Origin: JAAYCI01 sp964370045
GTDB taxonomy: Bacteria; Bacillota; Clostridia; Oscillospirales; Ruminococcaceae
DNA: 17,202 nucleotides
Reading direction: 5' to 3'
Assembly: GCA_964370045.1 (NCBI GenBank)
Contig: CAYJGZ010000028.1
Span: 1 to 17,202 of the forward strand
Notes under the pieces: generated by a model
The model's input: only the letters and a program-made list of their open reading frames with translations
Database searches by the model: none
Told to the model about the DNA's origin: nothing
Shown: piece by piece, positions 7,833 through 14,772 of the stretch
How the letters are laid out: each line of letters starts with the position of its first letter
Position numbering within the stretch: position 1 is the first letter of the stretch
Position numbers and translations under genes: made by a program

Positions 7833-9710
7833 TTAGATTACACAAGGTACTCCTACCTCTGCGGCCGCCTCGCTCTGCATTTCGTATATGCGCCTGTATG
7901 GCCCGGGGCGTGCTATCAGCTCTTTGTGAGTGCCTATATCCACCATGCACCCTTTATCCAGCACCAATATTTTGTCCGCTCGCATCAGCGTATTTATGCG
8001 GTGGCTTATAAGCACCACCGTCGCCTTTTGCCCCTCTTCGTGCAGTGCCCTGCGTATTTTAGCGTCCGTCTCAAGGTCCACCGCACTCATCGCATCGTCA
8101 AACACCATCACCGGCGCATTCAGCATGAGCGTGCGTGCTATGGCCACCCTTTGCTTTTGCCCACCCGAAAGCGTAACGCCACGCTCGCCCACAACAGTGT
8201 CGTACCCTTGGGCAAAGCCCATGACGGCATCGTCCACCGCCGCCTTTTTTGCCGCATCTCGCACACGGCTGTGCACATCTTTTTTTTGCGCCGCATCCTG
8301 CGCTTTGCCCTCGCAGGTGATGGCTATGTTTTGCTCAATAGTCTTTGAAAACAAAAACGGCTCTTGCAACACCGTGCCCACATTACGCCGCAGATAGTGC
8401 CTGTCTATCTTTCGTATGTCCACCTGCCCAAAGCGAATACTGCCGCCACCTTCGTTTAGCTCATACAGGCGGTTGAGCAGATATGTAAGGCTGCTTTTGC
8501 CGCTGCCCGTTGCGCCCAAAACACCCAGCGTAGTGCCCTTTGGTATGGTGAAGTTCAGGTTCTTTAGCACCTTTGTATCCCCATAGGCAAAGGAAACATT
8601 TTCAAAGTGAATGTCGCAGTGCATGTCCGGCTTTAGCGCACCCGGCTCTGCCTTTTCTATGGGTGCATCCAAAATTTCCTGTATGCGCCCTATGGACACC
8701 CCTGCCTTGCTCATCTCGGATAAAATGCGCCCCAGCGTACGAATGGGCCACACGAGGTTTGCATTATACGTGACAAACACAAGGTACTCGCCCAGCGTGA
8801 TGTCGCCATTCACCGCAAACACCGCACCCAGCGTCACCACCAAAATCACCTGTATGCCCATGACGACATCGCTTACCGCCCAGTATGCGGACAAAATGCG
8901 CCCAAGTTTCATCCACAGCCCTGCAAAGTGGTTGTTCTTTTTGTCAAAGCGCTTTAGCTCAAAGCGCTCCCGCCCAAACGCACGCACCACACGCACACCC
9001 GTGAGGTTTTCCTGCACCAAGGCGGTAAGCTCGCCCTCCGCCTCGTCCGCCGCAAGGAACTTTTTTCCCACTATGCCGTAAAATATCAGCGAGTAAAGCA
9101 CTATCACAGGCATGAACGCCACCGACACAAGGCTGAGCGAAACGCTCATGCTGAACATAAGCCCCAGCGCAACGCCTATCTGTATAAAGGTGCGCACCAC
9201 CTCCAAAAGCTGGTTTGCCACAAAGCTGCGCAGCACCTCAAGGTCGGAGGTGCACCGCTGGATGACATCCCCCGTTTGGTTTTGCGCATACCAGCCAAAG
9301 GGCAGGTACTGTGTGTGCGCAAAAAGCTTTTGGCGAAGCGCCCTGCAAAAGCCCTCCGTGCCCACCGCCACCGACATGCGTGAAACGTAGTTGAACACGC
9401 CGCCCAGCGCCGCTAGCGCCCCTATGAACAGCGCCATAACAAGGAGCATCCACCCCACGTCCGCACCGCTGTCAAGCACCCAGCCCAGCGCCGCCTTTGC
9501 CCATGCGGGCAGTGCTTGCTCGTCCGCCCCGATAACACCGTCCACCGTGATGCGTATCAGCTGTGGAATCAAAAAGCCGGCCACCGTGCTAAGCAGCATA
9601 AACGGCACCGAAAATATAAGTATTGGAATTTGGGCACGGCCGTGCTCAAAAATAAAGCCCAGCACCTTTATTTTCTTTTTTTCGCTTTGCTCGCAGGTGT
9701 TTTTTTGCAC
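7833..9710 (-). CDS. ABC exporter half-transporter with degenerate Walker B
   Basis: The start is placed at GTG 9710 because AAGGGGG lies about 6 nt upstream; the frame stays open for 24 more codons to 9782, but those look non-coding. This gives 625 aa. A transmembrane domain (25-330) precedes a nucleotide-binding domain with Walker A GATGSGKSS (399-407), Q-loop Gln449, signature LSGGQ (514-518), Walker B VMVFDD (534-539) and H-loop His570. Asp539 replaces the catalytic Glu, so the ATP site built on this Walker A/B should hydrolyse slowly. A basic/Ala-rich insert (469-491, AQDAAQKKDVHSRVRDAAKK) lies between Q-loop and signature. It is the probable heterodimer partner of the gene downstream. 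Substrate unknown. Confidence 0.92.
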   Translation of the reverse strand: MQKNTCEQSEKKKIKVLGFIFEHGRAQIPILIFSVPFMLLSTVAGFLIPQLIRITVDGVIGADEQALPAWAKAALGWVLDSGADVGWMLLVMALFIGALAALGGVFNYVSRMSVAVGTEGFCRALRQKLFAHTQYLPFGWYAQNQTGDVIQRCTSDLEVLRSFVANQLLEVVRTFIQIGVALGLMFSMSVSLSLVSVAFMPVIVLYSLIFYGIVGKKFLAADEAEGELTALVQENLTGVRVVRAFGRERFELKRFDKKNNHFAGLWMKLGRILSAYWAVSDVVMGIQVILVVTLGAVFAVNGDITLGEYLVFVTYNANLVWPIRTLGRILSEMSKAGVSIGRIQEILDAPIEKAEPGALKPDMHCDIHFENVSFAYGDTKVLKNLNFTIPKGTTLGVLGATGSGKSSLTYLLNRLYELNEGGGSIRFGQVDIRKIDRHYLRRNVGTVLQEPFLFSKTIEQNIAITCEGKAQDAAQKKDVHSRVRDAAKKAAVDDAVMGFAQGYDTVVGERGVTLSGGQKQRVAIARTLMLNAPVMVFDDAMSAVDLETDAKIRRALHEEGQKATVVLISHRINTLMRADKILVLDKGCMVDIGTHKELIARPGPYRRIYEMQSEAAAEVGVPCVI

Positions 9711-9997
9711 GGTGTACCCCCTTTTTTCCTTGTAAGTGCACAAAATCATATTATGTCGAACCCTATATTTACAGTGTGCCACAAAACACGAAATAACGCA
9801 ACAAATAACGGTGTGAGTGCGCGAAAATCAATTTTCGGATGTCCTGATGTCAATGTCACACACAAAATGGCATCCAGCCCCGCAGGCTCATGGCTTGCCT
9901 TAAACCTACTATATGCACACAAACCCGATTGAATATCGTAGGGACAACCCTTGCGGTTGTCCCTTAAAACCTTGCCCTCTGCCCACACCCTTATTGA
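9711..9997. other. Upstream region of the ABC exporter genes
   Basis: 287 bp without a supported gene, upstream of the exporter. TATGAT near 9747-9752 (- strand) is a possible -10 box, but no good -35 goes with it. A palindrome lies at 9941-9963. The mobile element begins immediately after this region. Confidence 0.4.
9941..9963. repeat. Short palindrome, possible REP-like unit or terminator
   Basis: GGGACAACC, loop CTTGC, GGTTGTCCC: a perfect 9-bp stem followed by TTAAAAC. It has no gene directly before it on the + strand. On the - strand it precedes TACGATATTC, with no T-run. A small dispersed palindrome is a reasonable alternative to a terminator. Confidence 0.55.
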
Positions 9998-10259
9998 AGG
10001 AGTGGACACATAGAGGTGATTTAGAATACGCTGGGCGCAAGAAGAAGGCGCTCAATTAAGGGGCTTGCCCCGTATTCAACATGGCAACAGCGGCTTTCAA
10101 GCCGCCGAATATTTAGTGGGCGTACAATCGCCCACTAAATATTCAAGATGTCCCCCGTCGCCTGTGGAGGCGAGGGTCATCTTGCCTTATGCTATATCCC
10201 CCGCCTGCGGCGGGGGATATAGCAAATAAATCATCGCACTTGGACACACCCCCTATTGA
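9990..10259. repeat. 8-bp target-site duplication flanking element copy 2
   Basis: CTTATTGA at 9990-9997 and CCTATTGA at 10252-10259 flank the element at the same offset as in the other copies. Seven of eight bases match, which fits a duplication with one later change. Confidence 0.65.
9998..10251 (+). mobile_element. MITE-like multi-hairpin element, copy 2 (254 bp)
   Basis: Same length and orientation as the copy at 2313-2566, from which it differs at only a dozen or so positions by eye. The ends are AGGAGTGGACACA on the left and, read in reverse, GGGTGTGTCCAAG on the right, both leading to (G/A)TGATTTA. The same hairpin chain is present. In the last hairpin the outer pairs read GCTATAT/ATATAGC, against GTTATAT/ATATAAC in copy 1: a T-A pair became C-G with both arms changed. 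It sits between the divergent exporter and ABC-ATPase genes, about 15 bp before the putative -35 of the latter. Confidence 0.82.
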
Positions 10260-10266
10260 CAAAAGG

Positions 10267-10295
10267 TTGACAAACGGCGGCGGCTTGTGCATTAT
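10267..10295 (+). promoter_or_regulatory. Possible promoter for the ABC ATPase-permease operon
   Basis: TTGACA (10267-10272), a 17-bp spacer, then CATTAT (10290-10295); TATTAT at 10293 is an alternative -10 with longer spacing. The -35 is perfect and the -10 is weak. About 135 nt would separate the start point from the ATG. Confidence 0.4.
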
Positions 10296-10434
10296 TATGT
10301 GTAGTATATTGGGATTTTAGCGCGTAAGTTTTGTATATTGACATTTTCCGTGTGCACTCTGCGGTTTTTCACCAAAAAGTCGGCGATGCACTATATCAGC
10401 ACAGGCCACAAAATCTCACCACAGGAGGTGCAAT

Positions 10435-11157
10435 ATGAACGATAAAAGCGTGGCACTCCGCTTTGAGAATGTTTCAATGCGATATGGCTTTTTCACCTCT
10501 CGTGCACTGCACAGGGCAAGCTTCAGCCTCTTCAGCGGCGAAGTTATGGGGATTTTAGGCGCTGAAAACAGCGGCAAAAGCACCCTTTTGAAGCTTGCGT
10601 GCGGGCTTACCACACCATCGAGTGGCCGCATATTTTTGGACGGCAAAAAGCCGTGCACAAAGAGCAAGCGGCACATCAGCTACATGCCCGACATCAATTT
10701 TTTGCCCTCTCACATGAGCGTGCGAAGGGTGTGCGGATATTTTAAGGACTTTTATGCGGACTTTTCGCTTCAAAAGGCGCAGGAGCTTTTGGAGCGGGAG
10801 GGCATAGACCACGATGTGCGCACAAAGGAGCTGAACGAAGAAAAGCGCCGCCTACTGCGCCTTATTTTGGCGATAAGCCGTGAGGCGGACTTGTACTTAT
10901 TGGACGAGCCGTTTGGCGAGGATGCGCCACAGGAGCAAAGCCGTATTTTGCAGACTATTCTCGAATACCGAAACCCTGCCTCCTGCACAGTCATCGCCAC
11001 CCGCCATGCGCAGGTGCTACAATCTGCGCTTGGGCGTATAATATTTCTAAAGAATGGGCGCATTTCATCAGATAGCCGCCCTAATATGGATTTGCAAGAG
11101 CAGGCACAGGAAGATGCCTTGCCCACTTCGGAGGTGTGTGAATGTTCGCAAAAGTAG
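10435..11157 (+). CDS. ABC transporter ATP-binding protein, atypical signature
   Basis: A 240-aa single ATPase domain. Walker A is GAENSGKST (42-50), Walker B LYLLDE (153-158) with the catalytic Glu, and the H-loop His is 191 (ATRHAQ). The signature is LNEEK (133-137) rather than LSGGQ or LSKGM, and the Q-loop position reads YMPDINF. The layout resembles YtrB/BcrA-type ATPases of ABC-2 transporters. CAGGAGGTG ahead of ATG 10435 is a strong ribosome site. The last 16 bp overlap the start of the membrane protein gene, so translation is probably coupled and the two form one transporter. No GntR-type regulator, often found beside such pairs, is present here. Substrate unknown. Confidence 0.85.
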   Translation: MNDKSVALRFENVSMRYGFFTSRALHRASFSLFSGEVMGILGAENSGKSTLLKLACGLTTPSSGRIFLDGKKPCTKSKRHISYMPDINFLPSHMSVRRVCGYFKDFYADFSLQKAQELLEREGIDHDVRTKELNEEKRRLLRLILAISREADLYLLDEPFGEDAPQEQSRILQTILEYRNPASCTVIATRHAQVLQSALGRIIFLKNGRISSDSRPNMDLQEQAQEDALPTSEVCECSQK

Positions 11158-12074
11158 CAAAGCATGTGTTCCTTGGCACATCACGCATCATGCTCTTTAT
11201 TTTTGGGGCCGCGCTTTTGCTGTGTGCGCTCGCACAGCTTGCACTGTTTGCGGTGCCTCGCCTATCCACATTTTTTGCCGCACCACTTACATTTTTCGTC
11301 TCTGTCATCAGCGTGATTGTTCCTTTAGCTGTGCCTTTGCTCACCCTTTGCGTACTGCTTTTTCTTTTTTACCGTGACATGCTCTCGCAAAAATCACAGC
11401 TTACTTTCACGCTACCCGTAGGCGTACACACGCATATTTTTGTGCGCTTTGTCACGCATGTCTTTTATATCGCCGCTTCGATTGCGGTGAGTGTGTGTGG
11501 CGCTTTCATGGTGGGGTATTTCCCATTTTCGAGATTTTTCCTAAATCTTTTTTCGTTCGAGCCGTCCATTTTGCCATCGGCGTTTTTGGACAGCCTGCCC
11601 GAAACACTTACCGAAACAGCACAGGCCACCCAAAGCACCATTGCCGTTTTACAGTGGGAAACGCTTTCGCCCGAACTTAAGTTCAGCATTTTAAGCACAC
11701 TTGCGCTTTTGCTGTTTGCACTGCTCATAGGCATTTTTGCCAGCGCATACGCCGCATTTGCGGTGGGCGCAAGCTTTAGGCGCATAAAGCTTGGAGCGAG
11801 CGCATTTTCATTTTTACTGCTTCGCACGGGTGTCACCGCCGCCACTTTCCTTTTGACCGCACACTACGCAGCACAGCACCTGGGCGCAGACGTACACGCA
11901 TTTGTGGACAAGGTGCTGGCTCTTCGGGTGGTAGGTGCACCGCTTGAAACGCTGAGCGCCATAATAGACATGCTCTACCCGGTAGCTGTTTTCTTCATCC
12001 TCATAAATGTTGTATTTTTGGCAGTGCAGTATCTTATCACCTTTCTGCTTTTTAAGTTTGGGCAAAACGCTTAA
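11142..12074 (+). CDS. ABC transporter permease-like membrane protein
   Basis: 310 aa and strongly hydrophobic, with about six membrane segments: roughly 15-38, 43-77, 103-128, 180-207, 218-242 and 268-303. An extracytoplasmic-type loop at about 130-175 is rich in Ser/Thr/Glu. It resembles ABC-2-type permeases in size and layout, but I see no diagnostic motif. GGAGGTG ahead of the ATG lies inside the preceding ATPase gene, and the genes overlap by 16 bp. The pairing makes it the likely membrane partner of that ATPase. An intrinsic terminator follows. Confidence 0.75.
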   Translation: MFAKVAKHVFLGTSRIMLFIFGAALLLCALAQLALFAVPRLSTFFAAPLTFFVSVISVIVPLAVPLLTLCVLLFLFYRDMLSQKSQLTFTLPVGVHTHIFVRFVTHVFYIAASIAVSVCGAFMVGYFPFSRFFLNLFSFEPSILPSAFLDSLPETLTETAQATQSTIAVLQWETLSPELKFSILSTLALLLFALLIGIFASAYAAFAVGASFRRIKLGASAFSFLLLRTGVTAATFLLTAHYAAQHLGADVHAFVDKVLALRVVGAPLETLSAIIDMLYPVAVFFILINVVFLAVQYLITFLLFKFGQNA

Positions 12075-12100
12075 TGTGCCTTGTGCTTATCCCAAACACA

Positions 12101-12134
12101 CAAACCCCACCTCATTCATAAGGTGGGGTTTTGT
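12101..12134. terminator. Intrinsic terminator between convergent genes
   Basis: AAACCCCACCT, loop CATTCATA, AGGTGGGGTTTTG: an 11-bp stem followed by TTTTGTTAT on the + strand. The complementary strand also ends in T-rich sequence, so it can serve both the permease gene and the adenosyltransferase gene. Confidence 0.88.
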
Positions 12135-12279
12135 TATATAAATCACACTTGTATTCATGTATAGAGTGTTTTTTTGTCGTTCATATTATAAATATATAAC
12201 TAATTTCAGGAAAAATCAATTTCGAGTTATATTTTTATAACACAAGGAAATCCTCTTAATTGAACATCAACCACCAAAA

Positions 12280-12798
12280 CTAAAACTCAATTCCCTTTCG
12301 GGCACTGCCGCCGCTCTCAAACGGATGCTTTACACAGCGCATCTCTGTGCAGTAGTCTGCCAGCGCTATCAGCTCCTCATCTGCGCCCCTGCCCGTGAGC
12401 ACAAGCTCGGTTGTGGCAGGCTTATTTTTTATGAGGCTTATCAGCTCATCCCTGTTTATCATGCCTGTGGACAGCGCCCCCAGCGTCTCGTCCATTACCA
12501 CAAGGTCATACTCCGCATACATCTGCCCCACCTGCGAAAGCAAAGCGCCCTGTATTTTTGCGTACTCTCTTTTTTCCTCATCGTTCATCTGAAAAACAAA
12601 TTTACTTCCGCTCTTGGGCGAAAAAACTTGCACTCCCAGCCTTTCAAGCGAAGCAAGCTCGCCCGACGTGCCGCTCTTCAAAAACTGGCAAAAAGCCACG
12701 CTCAGCCCGCTTGCCGCCGCACGCACCGCAAGCCCTGTGGCCGCCGTTGTCTTGCCCTTGCCATCGCCTGTATAAATGTGTACACACGTCTTTTTCAT
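12280..12798 (-). CDS. cobO: Cob(I)alamin adenosyltransferase (CobO/BtuR family)
   Basis: A 172-aa cytoplasmic enzyme that transfers the adenosyl group of ATP to cob(I)alamin or corrinoid precursors. The family signature is clear: P-loop GDGKGKTT (11-18), FCQFLKSG (36-43), a Walker-B-like LVVMDE (99-104), LVLTGRGA (132-139) and the C-terminal SARKGIEF. Length is normal for the family (about 170-200). AAGGAG lies 8 nt before the ATG. It follows a histidine phosphatase gene on the same strand after 98 bp, which suggests a small cobalamin salvage operon. No B12 riboswitch is recognisable upstream of either gene. Confidence 0.93.
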   Translation of the reverse strand: MKKTCVHIYTGDGKGKTTAATGLAVRAAASGLSVAFCQFLKSGTSGELASLERLGVQVFSPKSGSKFVFQMNDEEKREYAKIQGALLSQVGQMYAEYDLVVMDETLGALSTGMINRDELISLIKNKPATTELVLTGRGADEELIALADYCTEMRCVKHPFESGGSARKGIEF

Positions 12799-12896
12799 GC
12801 TGTTTTCTCCTTTTTGTTGTGCTGTTTTAGCTCATGTGGGTACTGCATAGATAGTGTTAGTCACAAGTGTTAAGCCCTTCGATACCCTCAAGAAAA

Positions 12897-13529
12897 CTAC
12901 TCCTCCAAATACCCATGCGGCAGTATGTTTACCGCCTCCACCATCTCGTCCCGCATGAGCATCGCCGCAGAGGCCTTCAGCGTGTAGCCACAGCCGTTGT
13001 GCGCCATCCACATAGCAGGCGGCTTTTGGGGAAACGCCCTTTGCGCCAGCATGGACATAATCACCCCGCCGTGCGTAATGCACGCCGCCTGCGTAATATC
13101 CTGCGATGCCATGTAGCGCATTATCTCAATAAGCGTCTTTGCGGTGCGCTTTGCGAACTCCTCGCCGCTCTCGCCGCCATTTGGGGTGTAGCCGCTTTTG
13201 GGGTCCAGCCACATGCGAAAGCTCTCGTCCTGCATCAGCACCTGTGCGCTCTGCCCCTCAAACTGCCCAAAAAGGCACTCACGAAGCCCCTCTATCACCA
13301 GACGCTTTTGCACCTGCGGATACAGTATATCCGCCGTCTGAAGCGCCCTTTGCATGGGCGAAGAAAACACCATGCCCACATTTGGGTACTCGTATTGTGC
13401 GGCAAGGCTTTTTAGCTGTGCCACACCCTCCTCGCAGACGGGCACGTCCATGCCGCCGCCCACGTATATTCCGTCCAAGTTTGCCTGCGTGAGGCCATGC
13501 CTTATAAGGTGCAAGCTAAATGTTTTCAC
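12897..13529 (-). CDS. Histidine phosphatase family protein, possible alpha-ribazole phosphatase
   Basis: The start is placed at GTG 13529, with AAGGGGG about 5 nt upstream; the frame runs on to 13835 but would enter the divergent regulator and the promoter region. This gives 210 aa. Catalytic residues of the branch are visible: the RHG motif with phospho-acceptor His11 (LIRHGLTQAN), Arg61 in SSPMQRALQTA, the acid Glu84 in LREC, and His153 in THGG. Position next to cobO suggests CobC, which removes the 5'-phosphate of alpha-ribazole phosphate in cobalamin assembly; that is inference, since the superfamily also covers phosphoglycerate mutase-like and general phosphatases. Likely cytoplasmic. 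Confidence 0.85.
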   Translation of the reverse strand: MKTFSLHLIRHGLTQANLDGIYVGGGMDVPVCEEGVAQLKSLAAQYEYPNVGMVFSSPMQRALQTADILYPQVQKRLVIEGLRECLFGQFEGQSAQVLMQDESFRMWLDPKSGYTPNGGESGEEFAKRTAKTLIEIMRYMASQDITQAACITHGGVIMSMLAQRAFPQKPPAMWMAHNGCGYTLKASAAMLMRDEMVEAVNILPHGYLEE

Positions 13530-13825
13530 TGCATCCCCCTTGTAAAATTTTTTTTGTATAAATCCAAACCACAACATTTTGCGCATTGCATTTTGCCAAA
13601 CGTCAAATATTGAGTTTTCGGCATCAAAAATCGGCTTTTTTACCTCACAAACAGCATCTTTCGCCTTTTGCACATGTTTACAAATCGTTTTGGATGTTCT
13701 ATAATTTACAACACGTAATGTTTTGAAAGCATGATGCGTATTTTTTAGATGTACCACACCTTGAAAATACACCGTTTGCTTTTTTTCATTGTGTGGGTAT
13801 CTAAAAGAGTGAGGAGCACGCTTTA
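13530..13825. other. AT-rich divergent promoter region
   Basis: 296 bp between the phosphatase gene and the divergent regulator. It holds a + strand promoter at 13677-13705 and an AT-rich stretch upstream of the phosphatase. On the - strand TTGACG (around 13613-13608) is a possible -35, with only poor -10 candidates. No clear operator palindrome was found. Confidence 0.45.
13677..13705 (+). promoter_or_regulatory. Promoter for the XRE-type regulator
   Basis: TTTACA (13677-13682), a 17-bp spacer and a perfect TATAAT (13700-13705). The start point near 13712 would leave a leader of about 114 nt before the regulator gene. Confidence 0.65.
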
Positions 13826-14539
13826 ATGGCATCACAGTTCAACAGAATTATCACGCTACTGCGGAAAGAGCGTGGCATCACCCAAAAAAAGGCGGCGGAG
13901 GAGCTTTGCGTATCGCAGGCACTGCTGAGCCACTACGAAAAGGGCATTCGTGAATGCGGCCTTGACTTTGTGGTGCGTGTAGCCGACTATTACGGCGTAT
14001 CCTGCGACTATCTCTTGGGGCGCAGTGCGGAACGCAGCGGCCTGACGCTGAATGTGGACGACATCCCCGCACCCGAGTCCACCGCCTCGAAGGATGGGCA
14101 CTTTAGAGGGAGCCTTTTGCCCACGCTCAACCGCAAGCTGGTGAGCAACAGCCTAAATATACTTTACGACAAGCTGGACAAGTGCCCCGACCGTGCGCTG
14201 GTGAGCGAGGTGAGCGGATACTTGATGCTGTCGGTGTATCGTATGTTCCGTGAGATATATGCCAGCAACCAAAAGAATGCATCCACCATGTTCCGCATAC
14301 CCGATGCGCTGTGGCGAGGATACGCAAGCGGCGCTATGGAGAAAACCTCCGCTAACGTGAGCGCCGTTTTGCAGGGCGAGGACATCGGCCTTGGCGCACC
14401 CTTGAAAGAGCTATCCGCATTTTTGATGACCACCGAGAGCCTCACGGAAAATTATCCGCTTTATGCCACCAGCCTTTTGAACCTCATAAAGTCGAGCGAG
14501 GAGCGCATTTCTCCCAATCGCAAAAAGGAAAAGGAATAG
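13826..14539 (+). CDS. XRE-family transcriptional regulator with uncharacterised C-terminal domain
   Basis: 237 aa. Residues 5-65 are a Cro/C1-type helix-turn-helix: ITLLRKERGITQKKAAEEL, CVSQALLSHYEKGIREC, then VVRVADYYGVSCDYLLGRS, a classic SinR/phage-repressor pattern. Residues 66-97 are a linker rich in Asp, Pro and Ser. The C-terminal 140 residues look helical and match no domain I know; they may sense a ligand or mediate oligomerisation. GAGGAG ahead of the ATG supports the start. It is divergent from the phosphatase-cobO genes, so it could regulate them and itself, but nothing in the sequence proves this. It ends just before a strong terminator. Confidence 0.88.
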   Translation: MASQFNRIITLLRKERGITQKKAAEELCVSQALLSHYEKGIRECGLDFVVRVADYYGVSCDYLLGRSAERSGLTLNVDDIPAPESTASKDGHFRGSLLPTLNRKLVSNSLNILYDKLDKCPDRALVSEVSGYLMLSVYRMFREIYASNQKNASTMFRIPDALWRGYASGAMEKTSANVSAVLQGEDIGLGAPLKELSAFLMTTESLTENYPLYATSLLNLIKSSEERISPNRKKEKE

Positions 14540-14575
14540 CCCCGTGTAACGTGCTTAATTGAATATACATTTGGT

Positions 14576-14610
14576 AAACGCCGCCTTGCTTAGGACGGCG
14601 TTTATTTTTG
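14576..14610 (+). terminator. Intrinsic terminator after the XRE regulator
   Basis: AAACGCCGCCT pairs with AGGACGGCGTTT (one bulged A), loop TGCTT, followed by TATTTTTG. Confidence 0.85.
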
Positions 14611-14636
14611 TACTTGTGTTTTTAATTAGCCGTTAT

Positions 14637-14749
14637 GGATGTGGACAAAAGAACAGTTTTCTTGGTATATTCCCCTACCTGCAGCGGAGGAATATACCGC
14701 TTTTTTCTCGCACCTAACGTATCCTAAATCACCTTTATGTGTTCATTTC
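14637..14749 (-). mobile_element. Internally deleted copy of the multi-hairpin element (113 bp)
   Basis: Read on the - strand it begins with a diverged left end, then ACACATAAAGGTGATTTAGG and GATACGTTAGGTGCGAGAA, matching the first 50 bp of copy 3 with only a few changes from ACACATAAA onward. It then jumps straight to the last hairpin (GGTATATTCC/GGAATATACC) and ends in TTTTGTCCACATCC, like the right end TTTGTCCACAGCC of copy 3. About 150 internal bp with the other hairpins are missing. TTAATTA occurs near both outer sides (14622-14628, 14750-14756), not in exact register, so a duplication is uncertain. Confidence 0.7.
14664..14707. terminator. Terminator-like hairpin carried by the deleted element
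   Basis: GGTATATTCC pairs with GGAATATACC (14664-14698), followed on the + strand by GCTTTTTTCTC. The T-run favours the + strand, where another terminator already ends the regulator transcript. On the - strand, about 65 bp past the trpS stop, the following sequence (AAGAAAAC) is poorer. Confidence 0.55.
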
Positions 14750-14772
14750 TTAATTAAGGCTTCTGACACCAT

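Noticed and set aside
7545..8348. 267-codon + strand frame
   Set aside because: Antisense to the ABC exporter genes, whose motifs are unmistakable; Cys/His/Arg/Tyr-rich shadow composition.
9746..10009. 87-codon frame on the - strand upstream of the ABC exporter
   Set aside because: It begins inside the mobile element end, crosses the target duplication and the palindrome, and has no ribosome site.
13530..13835. 102-residue N-terminal extension of the histidine phosphatase
   Set aside because: It runs through the AT-rich divergent promoter region and overlaps the regulator start; the RHG motif sits normally near the N-terminus with the GTG start at 13529, which has a ribosome site.
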